A stretch of 9,394 nt of DNA from CAYMEV01 sp964431655 [NCBI: uncultured bacterium] (lineage in GTDB: Bacteria > CAYMEV01): contig CAYSKJ010000130.1 of assembly GCA_964431655.1 (NCBI GenBank), forward strand, positions 1 to 9,394, in the 5' to 3' direction. The notes under the pieces were generated by a model. The model did no database searches and was not told where the DNA came from. It saw only the letters and a list, made by a program, of their open reading frames with translations. A program made the translations under genes and the position numbers. The stretch's first letter is position 1. Every line of letters starts with the position of its first letter. Shown piece by piece: positions 1 through 7,238 of this stretch.

Positions 1-2
1 CC

Positions 3-1040
3 ATGGGCAATTATTACAGGATATTAGATGCAGATCTTAACAGGGCTTCGGAAGGTGCCAGGGTCCTCGAGGACTATGCAAGGCTGTGCCTCAGCAATCA
101 GGGTATGTCAAAAAGATTAAGGGATCTTCGCCACAGAATTAGAAAAGGGCTTGCATTCATGGACTGCCGGCTTTTAAATCACAGGGATTCAGTTAATGAC
201 CCGGGCAGGGCAATATCCCGGGAAAGCATCCAGGACAGCAAATCCACGCCAAAACAGCTTGTTCTTGGCAATTTTAAAAGGATTCAGGAAGCCCTGAGGT
301 CTATTGAGGAAACCCTGAAGATCATAAACTGCCATGAGCTGAGCAAGTCCTATGAAGACCTGAGATTTTTGTCCTATGAGCTGGAAAAGGCATTTAGCCT
401 TCTTATCAGGAAGGATCTTCCCTGGGGGATATACGGCATTACCGCTGAAAGGCTGTCAGGGGGAAGGTCCAATGCAGATACAGTATTAGAAATGGTCAAA
501 CACGGTATAGGGATAATCCAGTACAGGGAAAAGCAAAAAAGTTTCAGGGAAAAACTAAACGAATGCCGGCAGATAAGGAAGATTACCCGGGATAATGATG
601 TGCTTTTTATAGTAAATGACCATCCGGATATTTGCCTGCTGGCCGATGCCGACGGTGTACACCTGGGACAGGATGATCTTCCCCCTCGGGATGTGCGTGC
701 TATTTTGGGCAGCAGAATAATCGGCATCTCCACCCACTCTCCCGAACAGGCTGAAAAGGCAGTAAAAGACGGTGCTGACTATATTGCCGCAGGACCAATA
801 TTCCAGACAAATACCAAGGAGGATGTCTGCAGGCCGGTGGGAATAGGATACCTTGAGTATGTCCTGGAGAATATTGATCTACCCTGTGTTGCCATTGGTG
901 GCATAAAGGAAAGCAATATAGACAGTGTGCTCAAGGCGGGCGCACGTACTGTGGCCCTTGTTTCTGAAATTACAGGAAGTGAGGACATGAGGGATAAGAT
1001 AAAGACAATACTCGGGAAGTTTGATAAATACCATTTATAA
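3..1040 (+). CDS. thiE: Thiamine-phosphate synthase with N-terminal ThiD2 domain (ThiD2-ThiE fusion)
   Basis: This protein joins HMP-pyrophosphate and the thiazole phosphate to make thiamine monophosphate in the cytosol. Residues 141-338 are a ThiE TIM barrel: QYREK (173-177), substrate/Mg-binding ND (205-206), HLGQDD (220-225), the GPIFQTNTK phosphate loop (264-272) and AIGGI (297-301). Residues 1-137 resemble the ThiD2 domain, starting YRILDADLNRASEGARVLEDYARL; from family knowledge ThiD2 phosphorylates HMP-P to HMP-PP, so the fusion would supply ThiE's substrate directly. At 345 residues it is longer than stand-alone ThiE (about 210), which the extra domain explains. The ATG at 3 fits the family N-terminus, but its ribosome site lies outside the window, so a start further left cannot be excluded. 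No TPP riboswitch is visible, and none would be expected this far into an operon. The ThiE assignment is very sure and the ThiD2 assignment fairly sure. Confidence 0.93.
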   Translation: MGNYYRILDADLNRASEGARVLEDYARLCLSNQGMSKRLRDLRHRIRKGLAFMDCRLLNHRDSVNDPGRAISRESIQDSKSTPKQLVLGNFKRIQEALRSIEETLKIINCHELSKSYEDLRFLSYELEKAFSLLIRKDLPWGIYGITAERLSGGRSNADTVLEMVKHGIGIIQYREKQKSFREKLNECRQIRKITRDNDVLFIVNDHPDICLLADADGVHLGQDDLPPRDVRAILGSRIIGISTHSPEQAEKAVKDGADYIAAGPIFQTNTKEDVCRPVGIGYLEYVLENIDLPCVAIGGIKESNIDSVLKAGARTVALVSEITGSEDMRDKIKTILGKFDKYHL

Positions 1041-1099
1041 AGATTGCAGGCCTTATGTATGGACAGGACTCAAAACCGGGCTGGATTTTTAAATAAATT

Positions 1100-1127
1100 T
1101 TGACTTTTTTTATTATAAAACCATAAT
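1100..1127 (+). promoter_or_regulatory. Sigma70-type promoter for the 1168-4223 gene group
   Basis: A -35 TTGACT (1100-1105) and a -10 CATAAT (1122-1127) are separated by 16 bp in an AT-rich stretch. Transcription would begin near 1134, about 30 bp before the first gene. It sits in the only sizeable gap upstream of the three plus-strand genes, so it probably drives all of them. This is a reading of consensus elements only. Confidence 0.5.
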
Positions 1128-1167
1128 TAAATCAAAGATATAAAATCCTTAAGGTCTGGTGCCGATT

Positions 1168-2550
1168 ATGCACAGTGAGCTCTATAAAATAGTACTTACC
1201 GGTATAAAACCTCAAAACAACCCGGACACAGTTTACAAAAATATTGCTCATCTTTTCCACACTACCCCTGAATATGCAAGGCAGGCTTTTTCAAAGGCAC
1301 CCGTTGTAATAAAAAAGGGTATTGATCATGATACTGCCTTGAAATACCAGAAGGCAATAGAGGATGCGGGGGCTGTATGCAATGTAAAACCCGTTGAAAG
1401 TTCAGCAGAGAATGAAAAACCGGTATTAAAGACATGCCCTAAATGTTCTTACAGGGCGTTTTCCTCTGATGACCCGCTTATAACATCCTATGGCGGTCTG
1501 GGGGAATGCCCATCCTGCGGTTTTATTGATAAAAAAACTGAAAAAAATGAGAAAGTACCCGTTCAGCAGAAAAAGAAGGGTGAAGCTGTAACTGCTGAAA
1601 AGACCGGGCAGGAGTTCAAAGAAATGCAGACCCGCCTCAATGAGGAAATCCAGGATATAACCGAAAAGACCAAAGGCAACTGGGCAGACACGGCATCGGG
1701 CTGTATTCTGATCCTGTGGCTTGCATTTCTTGCCCTCATGCTGATTCTTGCTCTTACCGGAGCTCTTACCTGGACGGATGCCGGGATATCAGCCCTGGTT
1801 TCACTGGTTTTTATGACAGTATCCATTGCGCCCATAAGCGCCTTTACCTCAGGGGAAAGGGCTGAAAAGCCATTTCCCGAAGGCAGCGATATTCCCAATG
1901 ATATCATGTCCATAGTCGGCCCTGTCAGGCTTGGCATGCTGGAAAAGGTGGATGTGAGGGGGGCTTCTCCATCCGGGATGAAGACCAGCGGTATATTGCT
2001 TGTATTCAGCGGAACTTTTCTGGAAATGCTGTCCTGGGTGCTGGCCCTGGCAGGCTCAGGAGCTTTCCTCCTGGCTGAAAAGGCTGAGGACAGGCCTTTG
2101 AGAAAAGGGGCCAGGAAGCTGATCTATTACAAGGATTATTTCCGCTTCAAGAAGGCGATGCACCGGAGGAAATTCCAGTGGAAGGATGTGGTCAATGCAT
2201 CTGCAGGAAATCTACCGGGCAATCCTGAGGCGGTCTGGTTTTTTGATGGTTTTGACGGAATGATATACACCCTTGAGAGAATCGGGGAAATGTTTCAGCT
2301 GAAAATTATGGATAATCCTCCCATGGTTTATGATATCCACCCGGGGGAGATAAAGAATATTGAGATTATTGATGAGAAGGCAAAGGATTTTCCCCCCAGG
2401 TTAAAAAACCAGCCCCATGATAACTATATTTCAGTCAGCGTGGTATCTTCAGGGGGGGATAAAATCGAGTTCAAGGCCCTTGGCTTCACAAGGACCTGCA
2501 GCACCATTTCAGGATGGAAAAAAGAACTGCATAAGGCAGGAATCTGGTAG
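1168..2550 (+). CDS. Unrecognised membrane protein with L7/L12-like N-terminal domain and zinc ribbon
   Basis: I do not recognise a named family. Counting from the ATG at 1168 (460 residues), the domains are as follows. Residues 4-75 match the pattern of the ribosomal L7/L12 C-terminal domain (YKIVLTGI, then AP-xxxKKG, A-xxY-xxAIEDAGA, VKP). A four-cysteine zinc ribbon follows, CPKC at 90-93 and CPSC at 114-117. A charged linker (about 120-172) looks partly coiled. Three hydrophobic, probably membrane-spanning segments lie near 178-199, 205-227 and 275-303. A soluble C-terminal part of about 155 residues ends the protein, with a PH-like look near its end (YISVSVVSSGGDKIEFKAL). The start is uncertain: GTG at 1159 has AAGG only 4 bp upstream, while ATG at 1168 has GGTG at 6 bp and gives a natural N-terminus. 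It is probably cotranscribed with the amidohydrolase 15 bp downstream. The function is unknown; sensing or regulation at the membrane is only a guess. Confidence 0.8.
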   Translation: MHSELYKIVLTGIKPQNNPDTVYKNIAHLFHTTPEYARQAFSKAPVVIKKGIDHDTALKYQKAIEDAGAVCNVKPVESSAENEKPVLKTCPKCSYRAFSSDDPLITSYGGLGECPSCGFIDKKTEKNEKVPVQQKKKGEAVTAEKTGQEFKEMQTRLNEEIQDITEKTKGNWADTASGCILILWLAFLALMLILALTGALTWTDAGISALVSLVFMTVSIAPISAFTSGERAEKPFPEGSDIPNDIMSIVGPVRLGMLEKVDVRGASPSGMKTSGILLVFSGTFLEMLSWVLALAGSGAFLLAEKAEDRPLRKGARKLIYYKDYFRFKKAMHRRKFQWKDVVNASAGNLPGNPEAVWFFDGFDGMIYTLERIGEMFQLKIMDNPPMVYDIHPGEIKNIEIIDEKAKDFPPRLKNQPHDNYISVSVVSSGGDKIEFKALGFTRTCSTISGWKKELHKAGIW

Positions 2551-2565
2551 AGTAAGGTGGAAGAT

Positions 2566-3795
2566 ATGAAAAAATACGACAATAGCATCAATGACCTGAC
2601 AGCATTGAAGAATGCATTGATATTTGTGGGCAACGGAGATATAATAGAGAATTCATCGGTTATAATCCAGGAGGATAAGATTCTCGGCATAGAAACCGAT
2701 ATACCTTCCGGGTGCAGGGAGATTGACCTTTCCGGATGCATGCTCTTTCCGGGTTTTATTGACTGCCATGTGCATCTGTGCCTGGATGGAAGGCCTGATT
2801 CAGGTTCCCTTTATTTACGGGAGACCCATGCAGGAATTGCCCTGATGGCCTCAAGCCATGCCAGAAAGACCCTTCTGGCCGGTGTTACAACCGTGCGGGA
2901 CCTGGGGGGCATAAATTACATAGATATTGCTTTAAGGGATGCAATAGACAGGGGCCTTCTTGAGGGACCCAGGATAATTGCTTCCGGAAGGCTTATATGT
3001 ATGACAGGAGGGCATGGCTGGCAGATCGGGGGAAGGGAGGCTGACGGTCCTGATGAAATCATGAAGGCTGCAAGGGAGCAGGTGAAAAACGGGGCTGAAT
3101 GGGTAAAGTTCATGGCCACGGGAGGCATTATAACCCCTGGAGTCTGGCCGGGTTCTGTACAGCTGTCCGTTCCTGAGATGCGCGCAGGCATAGACGAGGC
3201 CCGCAAAGCCGGCAGAATGACATCGGCCCACGCCCAGAGCTCTGAAGGCATATTAAATGCCCTGGAAGCCGGGATAGATACCATTGAACACGGTTATGGC
3301 ATAAATAACAGGATAATTGAAATCATAAAAAAGAAAAAGAAGGCTGTTATACCAACCATAAAGGCCGCCTGTGATCTTTTTGAAAGTGCTTCAATGGGCC
3401 TTCTGCCTGATTTTATGATCAGTAAACTGAAAATCATGAAACCGGGTATAATAAAGAGCATAAAGATGGCTGTAAAATCAGGTATCAGGATAGGGGCCGG
3501 CACTGATGCAGGTACTCCTTTTAATTACCACGGACATAATCTTAGGGAGATAATAAACCTGATAAATTACGGTATGCCTGTGAACAGGGCTTTTGAGTCA
3601 GCAACCCTTGAAGCGGCAAAAATACTTGGCATTGACGGGCAGACAGGCTCAATAGAGGATGGCAAATTTGCAGATATTGCTGTCTTTAAGGGGAATCCGA
3701 TGGAAGACCTGTCCATCCTTGAAAAAAAAGAGGACCTTGTGCTTATCATGAAAGAAGGAAAGATAGTTAAAAATGCCATGGAGACAAAGATATGA
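2566..3795 (+). CDS. Metal-dependent amidohydrolase (imidazolonepropionase/prolidase-like, COG1228 type)
   Basis: This is a cytosolic hydrolase of the amidohydrolase superfamily, probably acting on an amide or peptide-like bond with one or two divalent metals. Numbered from ATG 2566 (409 residues), the metal ligands are all present: HVH in GFIDCHVHL (H68, H70), the lysine expected to be carboxylated in WVKFMATGG (K181), H222 in SAHAQ, H242 in IEHGYG, and the catalytic D314 in GTDAGTP. The C-terminal GKFADIAVFKGNP strand rebuilds the small beta-sandwich domain typical of the family. The length is normal. The ATG at 2566 is preferred over the GTG at 2557 because TAAGGTGG (2553-2560) lies 5 bp before it; choosing GTG would put the start inside the ribosome site. 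The substrate cannot be told from sequence: relatives cleave Xaa-Pro dipeptides, N-acyl amino acids or imidazolonepropionate. No histidine-utilisation genes are near, so HutI itself is unlikely. Confidence 0.88.
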   Translation: MKKYDNSINDLTALKNALIFVGNGDIIENSSVIIQEDKILGIETDIPSGCREIDLSGCMLFPGFIDCHVHLCLDGRPDSGSLYLRETHAGIALMASSHARKTLLAGVTTVRDLGGINYIDIALRDAIDRGLLEGPRIIASGRLICMTGGHGWQIGGREADGPDEIMKAAREQVKNGAEWVKFMATGGIITPGVWPGSVQLSVPEMRAGIDEARKAGRMTSAHAQSSEGILNALEAGIDTIEHGYGINNRIIEIIKKKKKAVIPTIKAACDLFESASMGLLPDFMISKLKIMKPGIIKSIKMAVKSGIRIGAGTDAGTPFNYHGHNLREIINLINYGMPVNRAFESATLEAAKILGIDGQTGSIEDGKFADIAVFKGNPMEDLSILEKKEDLVLIMKEGKIVKNAMETKI

Positions 3796-4223
3796 AAAAG
3801 TCAATTTTCTACAGACTTTTCGGCATTGGCTCCATGCCTGCGGAAATCAGGGATTTAATTTCCCGGGAGGGAATTCTGGCTTCAGAAGAGGGGATAAAGG
3901 GGTGGTTTATTGCAAAAAACGCCAAAGGGCCCGGAAAACGCTTCATTCACAAAAGGCGCGGTTTTGTGGGTTACCTTGCCCTTACCAGCGAAAGGTTAAT
4001 ACTGTATTTTATGGGCAGGCGCCAGATAAATATTGCATTTAATAATCCTGGATTCAATAAAATCCGTGTTAATATCCTAGAACCCGGGACTCTGTCAGTC
4101 TCTTTTGAATCTTCGGAATTTCTGGATGGATGGGAGGGTGTCTTTGAGTACCGGATTAAAACCGGTAAAGCACAGCAGTTCTATGATATCCTGGTTTCCA
4201 GGGGTGCATTAGAATCAGGTTAA
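3792..4223 (+). CDS. Hypothetical small protein, possible PH-like domain
   Basis: No named family is recognised. The 143-residue protein has no signal peptide and no clear membrane helix. Its middle and end (about 55-140) alternate beta-strand-like segments (GYLALTSERLILYFM, INIAF, KIRVNIL, TLSVSFES) and close with a helix (KAQQFYDILVSRGAL). That is the strand-strand-helix order of bacterial PH-like or GRAM domains, where 'LTSERLILY' is a familiar opening. The ATG overlaps the stop of the amidohydrolase (ATGA) and has GGAG (3780-3783) 8 bp upstream, so it is almost surely translated and coupled to that gene. It ends 3 bp from the stop codon of the convergent trkH. The PH-like reading is inference from pattern alone. 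Confidence 0.75.
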   Translation: MKKSIFYRLFGIGSMPAEIRDLISREGILASEEGIKGWFIAKNAKGPGKRFIHKRRGFVGYLALTSERLILYFMGRRQINIAFNNPGFNKIRVNILEPGTLSVSFESSEFLDGWEGVFEYRIKTGKAQQFYDILVSRGALESG

Positions 4224-4226
4224 GGG

Positions 4227-5678
4227 TTATTTTCTCCAGAATTCCGGTGTGAACAATATAAGCACAGTAAATAGCTCCAGCCTTCCCGCAACCATTACGA
4301 AGCTTAAAAATATCTTTATATAGCCCTGAAGATAGCCGTAATTCATAGAAGCTCCTATTCTGCCGAACCCCGGACCGATGTTTCCCAGGGTTGCAAGGGA
4401 AGCACTCAGCGATGTGGCGATATCATTTCCGCCGCTGGCCACTACAGCAGTTGAGATGATTATAAGAACGATATACAGAAAAACAAATGAGGAAATGGAA
4501 TAGAGGATGTCTTTCTTTACTACCTTATCCCCAATCCGCACCAGGGATATAGCTCTGGGATGAAGAAGATATTTCATCTCCTTTAAGCTGTTTTTAAACA
4601 TGACCACCAGCCTGATTACCTTTATCCCCCCTCCGGTACTTCCAGAGCATCCGCCGATCCACATCAGGCAGAAAAGTATTATCTTTGAGAAAAAAGGCCA
4701 GGCCTCAAAATCCTGTGTTGAATAGCCGGTTGTGGTAAGAATGCTGGCTGACTGGAAACTGGCATGCCTTATGGAGTCAGAGAGATTACCATTCCCCGTG
4801 CTGTAGAGGTTCATGCTGATAAGGGCAGCAGATACCAGAAATATCATAATATAGGCCTTAAACTCAATATTTGTAAAAAATGACTTAACTTTGCCTGTAA
4901 AAGCCCTGAAATAAAGGGAGAAGTTTACACCTGCGGACAGCATGAAGATGGTTATTATCCAGTGGATATAAGGGGATTGATAATGGCCTATGCTCTGGTT
5001 TTTCGGGGAAAATCCACCGGTTGCCAGGGTGCCGAAGGTGTGGGTAGCGGACTCAAAAAAATTCATGCCGGCAGTCATGAGAAGGATTATCTGGCCTGCT
5101 GTCAGGCCCAGGTAGATTATCCAGAGAAACTTGGCTGTCTGTGTTATTCTCGGGCTTATCTTGTCCAGGGAGGGGCCCGGGGCTTCCGCCTTTATCAGCT
5201 TCAGGCCTCCTATTCCGAGAAGGGGGAATATGGCAACAGTAAGAACCACGATGCCCATGCCCCCAAGCCAGTGGGTCAGGCTCCTCCAGAATAAAAGGCT
5301 CATGGGCATTGCCTCAATATCGGCAAGTATGGTTGCTCCTGTTGTGGTGAAACCGGACATTGTCTCAAAGTATGCATCGATAAAACATGGAATATGCCCT
5401 GACAGGTAAAAAGGCAGGGCTCCGAAAAAGGAAGCTGACACCCAGCTGAAGGTTACAAGCAGAAAGCCGTCTTTAATGGAAAGGTAGTTCTGCTTGCTTT
5501 TCCGGGTAAAATAAAGGACAGTTATTGAAAAAAAGGATATCAAAGCCATGGTTGATAAAAAGGTAAAAAAGGCAAAAGTTTCATGGTAATACAGCGCCGT
5601 GATTAATGGCAGGAGCATAAAAAGGGCTGTTATCGCCAGGATTATGGAAAGCATTCTAATAACAGAAGTCAGGTTCAA
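4227..5678 (-). CDS. trkH: TrkH-family potassium uptake protein (membrane pore subunit)
   Basis: This inner-membrane K+-translocating subunit works with the TrkA nucleotide-binding ring. Its 483 residues equal the usual length. The four pore-loop filters are visible: FTTTGAT (110-116), TLATGGF (217-223), TTTGYST (315-321) and TLGNIGPGFG (430-439), each with its key glycine. The conserved GGCSGSTGGGIKVIR (342-356) and GLGG/LGGMG-type segments are also present. Hydrophobic helices cover most of the chain (for example 11-30, 36-56, 183-203, 272-290, 391-412, 453-478). The start is a TTG whose last two bases overlap the trkA stop (TTGA). AAAGGTG (5687-5693) lies 8 bp upstream on the minus strand, which supports this start and indicates translational coupling. 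No frameshift was seen. Its partner trkA is broken, so the pore may lack normal gating if that break is real. Confidence 0.95.
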   Translation of the reverse strand: MNLTSVIRMLSIILAITALFMLLPLITALYYHETFAFFTFLSTMALISFFSITVLYFTRKSKQNYLSIKDGFLLVTFSWVSASFFGALPFYLSGHIPCFIDAYFETMSGFTTTGATILADIEAMPMSLLFWRSLTHWLGGMGIVVLTVAIFPLLGIGGLKLIKAEAPGPSLDKISPRITQTAKFLWIIYLGLTAGQIILLMTAGMNFFESATHTFGTLATGGFSPKNQSIGHYQSPYIHWIITIFMLSAGVNFSLYFRAFTGKVKSFFTNIEFKAYIMIFLVSAALISMNLYSTGNGNLSDSIRHASFQSASILTTTGYSTQDFEAWPFFSKIILFCLMWIGGCSGSTGGGIKVIRLVVMFKNSLKEMKYLLHPRAISLVRIGDKVVKKDILYSISSFVFLYIVLIIISTAVVASGGNDIATSLSASLATLGNIGPGFGRIGASMNYGYLQGYIKIFLSFVMVAGRLELFTVLILFTPEFWRK

Positions 5679-6544
5679 CCTATGAACACCTTTTCTATCT
5701 CTTCCAGGTTCTTTTTCTTGGTGATCACAATTATATCGTCCTTTTCCCTGATTACGAGATCCCCGTCCGGAATATAGCTTCTGCTTACCCGGTTTACCAC
5801 GAGGATAAGGCTGTCATCGGGCATTTGTATATCCCTTATGGCCTTTCCGGCAGCAGGGCTGTTCTTCTCAATGCTCATTTCCATGACCTCGGTATCGGTG
5901 CTGGCTATAGTATGCAAGCTTTTCACCCTGCCCTTGCGGATAAGCTTCAGTATGGAGTTTACGATACTGTCATTGGGGCTTATAAGGGCGTCAATGCCGA
6001 GGCTGGATGCTATATTCAGGTAGTTTTTCTGTTTGATAAGCGCTATGGTTTTTTTAATACCGCAGGATTTGCTGTACAGGGCCATAAGCACATTCAGCTC
6101 AGAGTTTTCAGTTACCGTTATAATGAGGTCACTGCTGAAGAGTCTCTCTTCTTCGAATATATCTTCATCAGTGATATCTTCGTTTATCACAAGGATTTCG
6201 GGATACCTGGATGCAAGCATTTTTGCAAGCTCGGTCTTTTTTTCAATAAGCCTTATATGCTTCTTTTTTTTGAGGTCGAAGCCATATTGAAAAAAACGGG
6301 AAAACCTGCTGCTTTCTCTGCCCTTTTCCAGGAGCATATCCAGTATGCTTGTCCCTACAGTTCCTCCCCCTACAATGATGATCTCATTTATCCTTGTTTT
6401 TTCCTTTCCTATTATGCTGAATATCTTATCCAGCTTCTCAATGCTTGAAAGCAGATATACCTGGTCATTTTCATTGAATTTAAAATCACCGCTTACCACA
6501 TGAAAATCATCCTCCCTCAGTACGCCTGCAATGAGGAAATCCAC
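5675..6544 (-). CDS. trkA: TrkA C-terminal part (rest of RCK_C1, second KTN and RCK_C2), out of frame with N-terminal part
   Basis: This is the second portion of the cytosolic TrkA gating subunit. It begins in the middle of the first RCK_C domain (VDFLIAGVLREDDFHVVSGDFKFNENDQVYLL, 1-32). The second Rossmann KTN domain follows, with glycine motif IIIVGGGTVGTSIL (54-67), the ribose-binding acidic end of beta2 (HIRLIEKK) and DLIITVTENSELNVLMAL. The second RCK_C domain is at about 210-285 (SPAAGKAIRDIQMPDDSLILVV, IPDGDLVIREKDDIIVIT). Its first possible start is GTG at 6544, with AAGGA about 10 bp upstream, so internal initiation is conceivable. A protein starting halfway through RCK_C is unlikely to fold as the family does. 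The natural reading is one 466-residue TrkA running from 7074 to 5675, cut by a -1 shift near 6550-6555. It overlaps trkH by 4 bp. Confidence 0.88.
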   Translation of the reverse strand: MDFLIAGVLREDDFHVVSGDFKFNENDQVYLLSSIEKLDKIFSIIGKEKTRINEIIIVGGGTVGTSILDMLLEKGRESSRFSRFFQYGFDLKKKKHIRLIEKKTELAKMLASRYPEILVINEDITDEDIFEEERLFSSDLIITVTENSELNVLMALYSKSCGIKKTIALIKQKNYLNIASSLGIDALISPNDSIVNSILKLIRKGRVKSLHTIASTDTEVMEMSIEKNSPAAGKAIRDIQMPDDSLILVVNRVSRSYIPDGDLVIREKDDIIVITKKKNLEEIEKVFIG

Positions 6545-7074
6545 TGGAATTTTTTCCTTATCTCAGATACGGTTTTCCCCGCCATCAATGAATCCGGGTC
6601 CAGCAGAACCTTTCTCATCTGCAGATTGCTGTGGGAGAAAAAGACCATATCACTGCTCACACCGTGATGGACCAGCTTGGCTATGGTCCTTGCAGATTCA
6701 ATCTCGGGGTTTACAACGAAGTCTATTCCCAGGTCCGGGTTTTTTATGAGTTTTGTCTCATAGTAAACATTGTCTCTTATTCTTGCTATATTGTAGGTTT
6801 TTCCGTATTCATGGTGCACCATACTGCAGGATATGATATTGAGCTCATCCGAGTCTGTAAGGCAGATAAAAAAATCCGCACTGTCCAGGCCAGCCTGCTC
6901 CAGTATTTTAAGGTCATTTACTTTCCCGTTTATCACCATGCAGTCCAGGTTTTCAGAGACATACTTGGCCAGCTCCTCATCCTTGTCAATGACCACAACA
7001 TCCTTGTTTTCCGATATGAGTTCCCTGGCTATCTGGTAACCAGCCGTTCCTGCCCCTGCAATTACTATCTTCAT
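6517..7074 (-). CDS. trkA: TrkA N-terminal part (first KTN domain and start of RCK_C1), truncated by frameshift
   Basis: This is the NAD(H)-binding first half of TrkA. From ATG 7074, MKIVIAGAGTAGYQIARELI holds the GxGxxG loop, VVVIDKD carries the acidic residue at the end of beta2, and ADFFICLTDSDELNIISC completes the KTN fold. FVVNPEIESARTIAKLV and LLDPDSLMAGKTVSEIRKK then lead into RCK_C1. After that the frame gives the unrelated tail FQWISSLQAY and stops at 6517, within about 28 bp of the break. ATG 7074 matches the invariant family N-terminus but has only AGGG at 3 bp. An in-frame ATG at 7122 has a stronger site (AGAGGA, 4 bp) and would add 16 residues (MYIYHHWIKYLTDTGL). The start is therefore open. 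Together with the downstream frame this restores a full TrkA of normal length. Confidence 0.88.
   Translation of the reverse strand: MKIVIAGAGTAGYQIARELISENKDVVVIDKDEELAKYVSENLDCMVINGKVNDLKILEQAGLDSADFFICLTDSDELNIISCSMVHHEYGKTYNIARIRDNVYYETKLIKNPDLGIDFVVNPEIESARTIAKLVHHGVSSDMVFFSHSNLQMRKVLLDPDSLMAGKTVSEIRKKFQWISSLQAY
6550..6555 (-). other. trkA: Frameshift point in trkA (A6 run on the coding strand)
   Basis: The coding strand reads AGG AAA AAA TTC CAG TGG here. Adding one A (A7), or slipping back one base on the AAA codons, gives R-K-K-I-P-V-D-F and joins the two TrkA frames exactly at the conserved RCK_C1 sequence. The run may be a sequencing or assembly error, a true mutation, or a slippage site. 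Confidence 0.75.
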
Positions 7075-7163
7075 AAGCCCTGTATCCGTTAAGTATTTAA
7101 TCCAGTGATGGTAAATATACATAATATCCTCTGGAAATCAACCTTTTTCCCTTCAATCAAAAA

Positions 7164-7172
7164 TGAAGCAAA
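7164..7172 (+). repeat. Nine-base partial copy of the 33-bp repeat
   Basis: TGAAGCAAA here is repeated immediately at 7174-7182, inside the first full repeat. It looks like the remnant or slipped duplicate of a repeat arm. It is too short to be certain. Confidence 0.35.
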
Positions 7173-7205
7173 GTGAAGCAAAAGGGACGGTTCTTTTTGC
7201 TTCAC
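7173..7205 (+). repeat. 33-bp palindromic-ended interspersed repeat, copy 1
   Basis: An 11-base arm GTGAAGCAAAA and its exact reverse complement TTTTGCTTCAC flank the 11-base core GGGACGGTTCT. Transcribed from either strand it would form an 11-bp stem with an 11-nt loop. A second copy lies 33 bp further on, and an inverted partial copy lies at the right edge of the window. The form suggests a REP-like mobile or extragenic repeat; I recall similar 'GGGACGGTTCTTTTTGC' elements in several bacterial genomes, but cannot check this here. Confidence 0.85.
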
Positions 7206-7238
7206 AGCTGCCAAAATTCGAATAAATGCGATATTTTC

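Noticed and set aside
1041-1099. Terminator after thiE (AAAACC...GGATTTTT)
   Set aside because: The possible stem is only about 5 pairs with a bulge and an AT-rich base. It is too weak to call.
2566-3795. Histidine-degradation HutI (imidazolonepropionase)
   Set aside because: The fold matches, but no hut genes are nearby and the family includes many dipeptidases and acylases, so a specific symbol is not justified.
3773-4042. 89-residue plus-strand frame over the small PH-like gene
   Set aside because: It lies in another frame of the 3792-4223 gene, which has the coupled ATGA start and a good ribosome site. The peptide is low in family-like features.
5825-6448. 207-residue plus-strand frame opposite trkA
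   Set aside because: It is a shadow of the clear TrkA KTN/RCK sequence on the minus strand. The peptide resembles no family and has no ribosome site that I can see.
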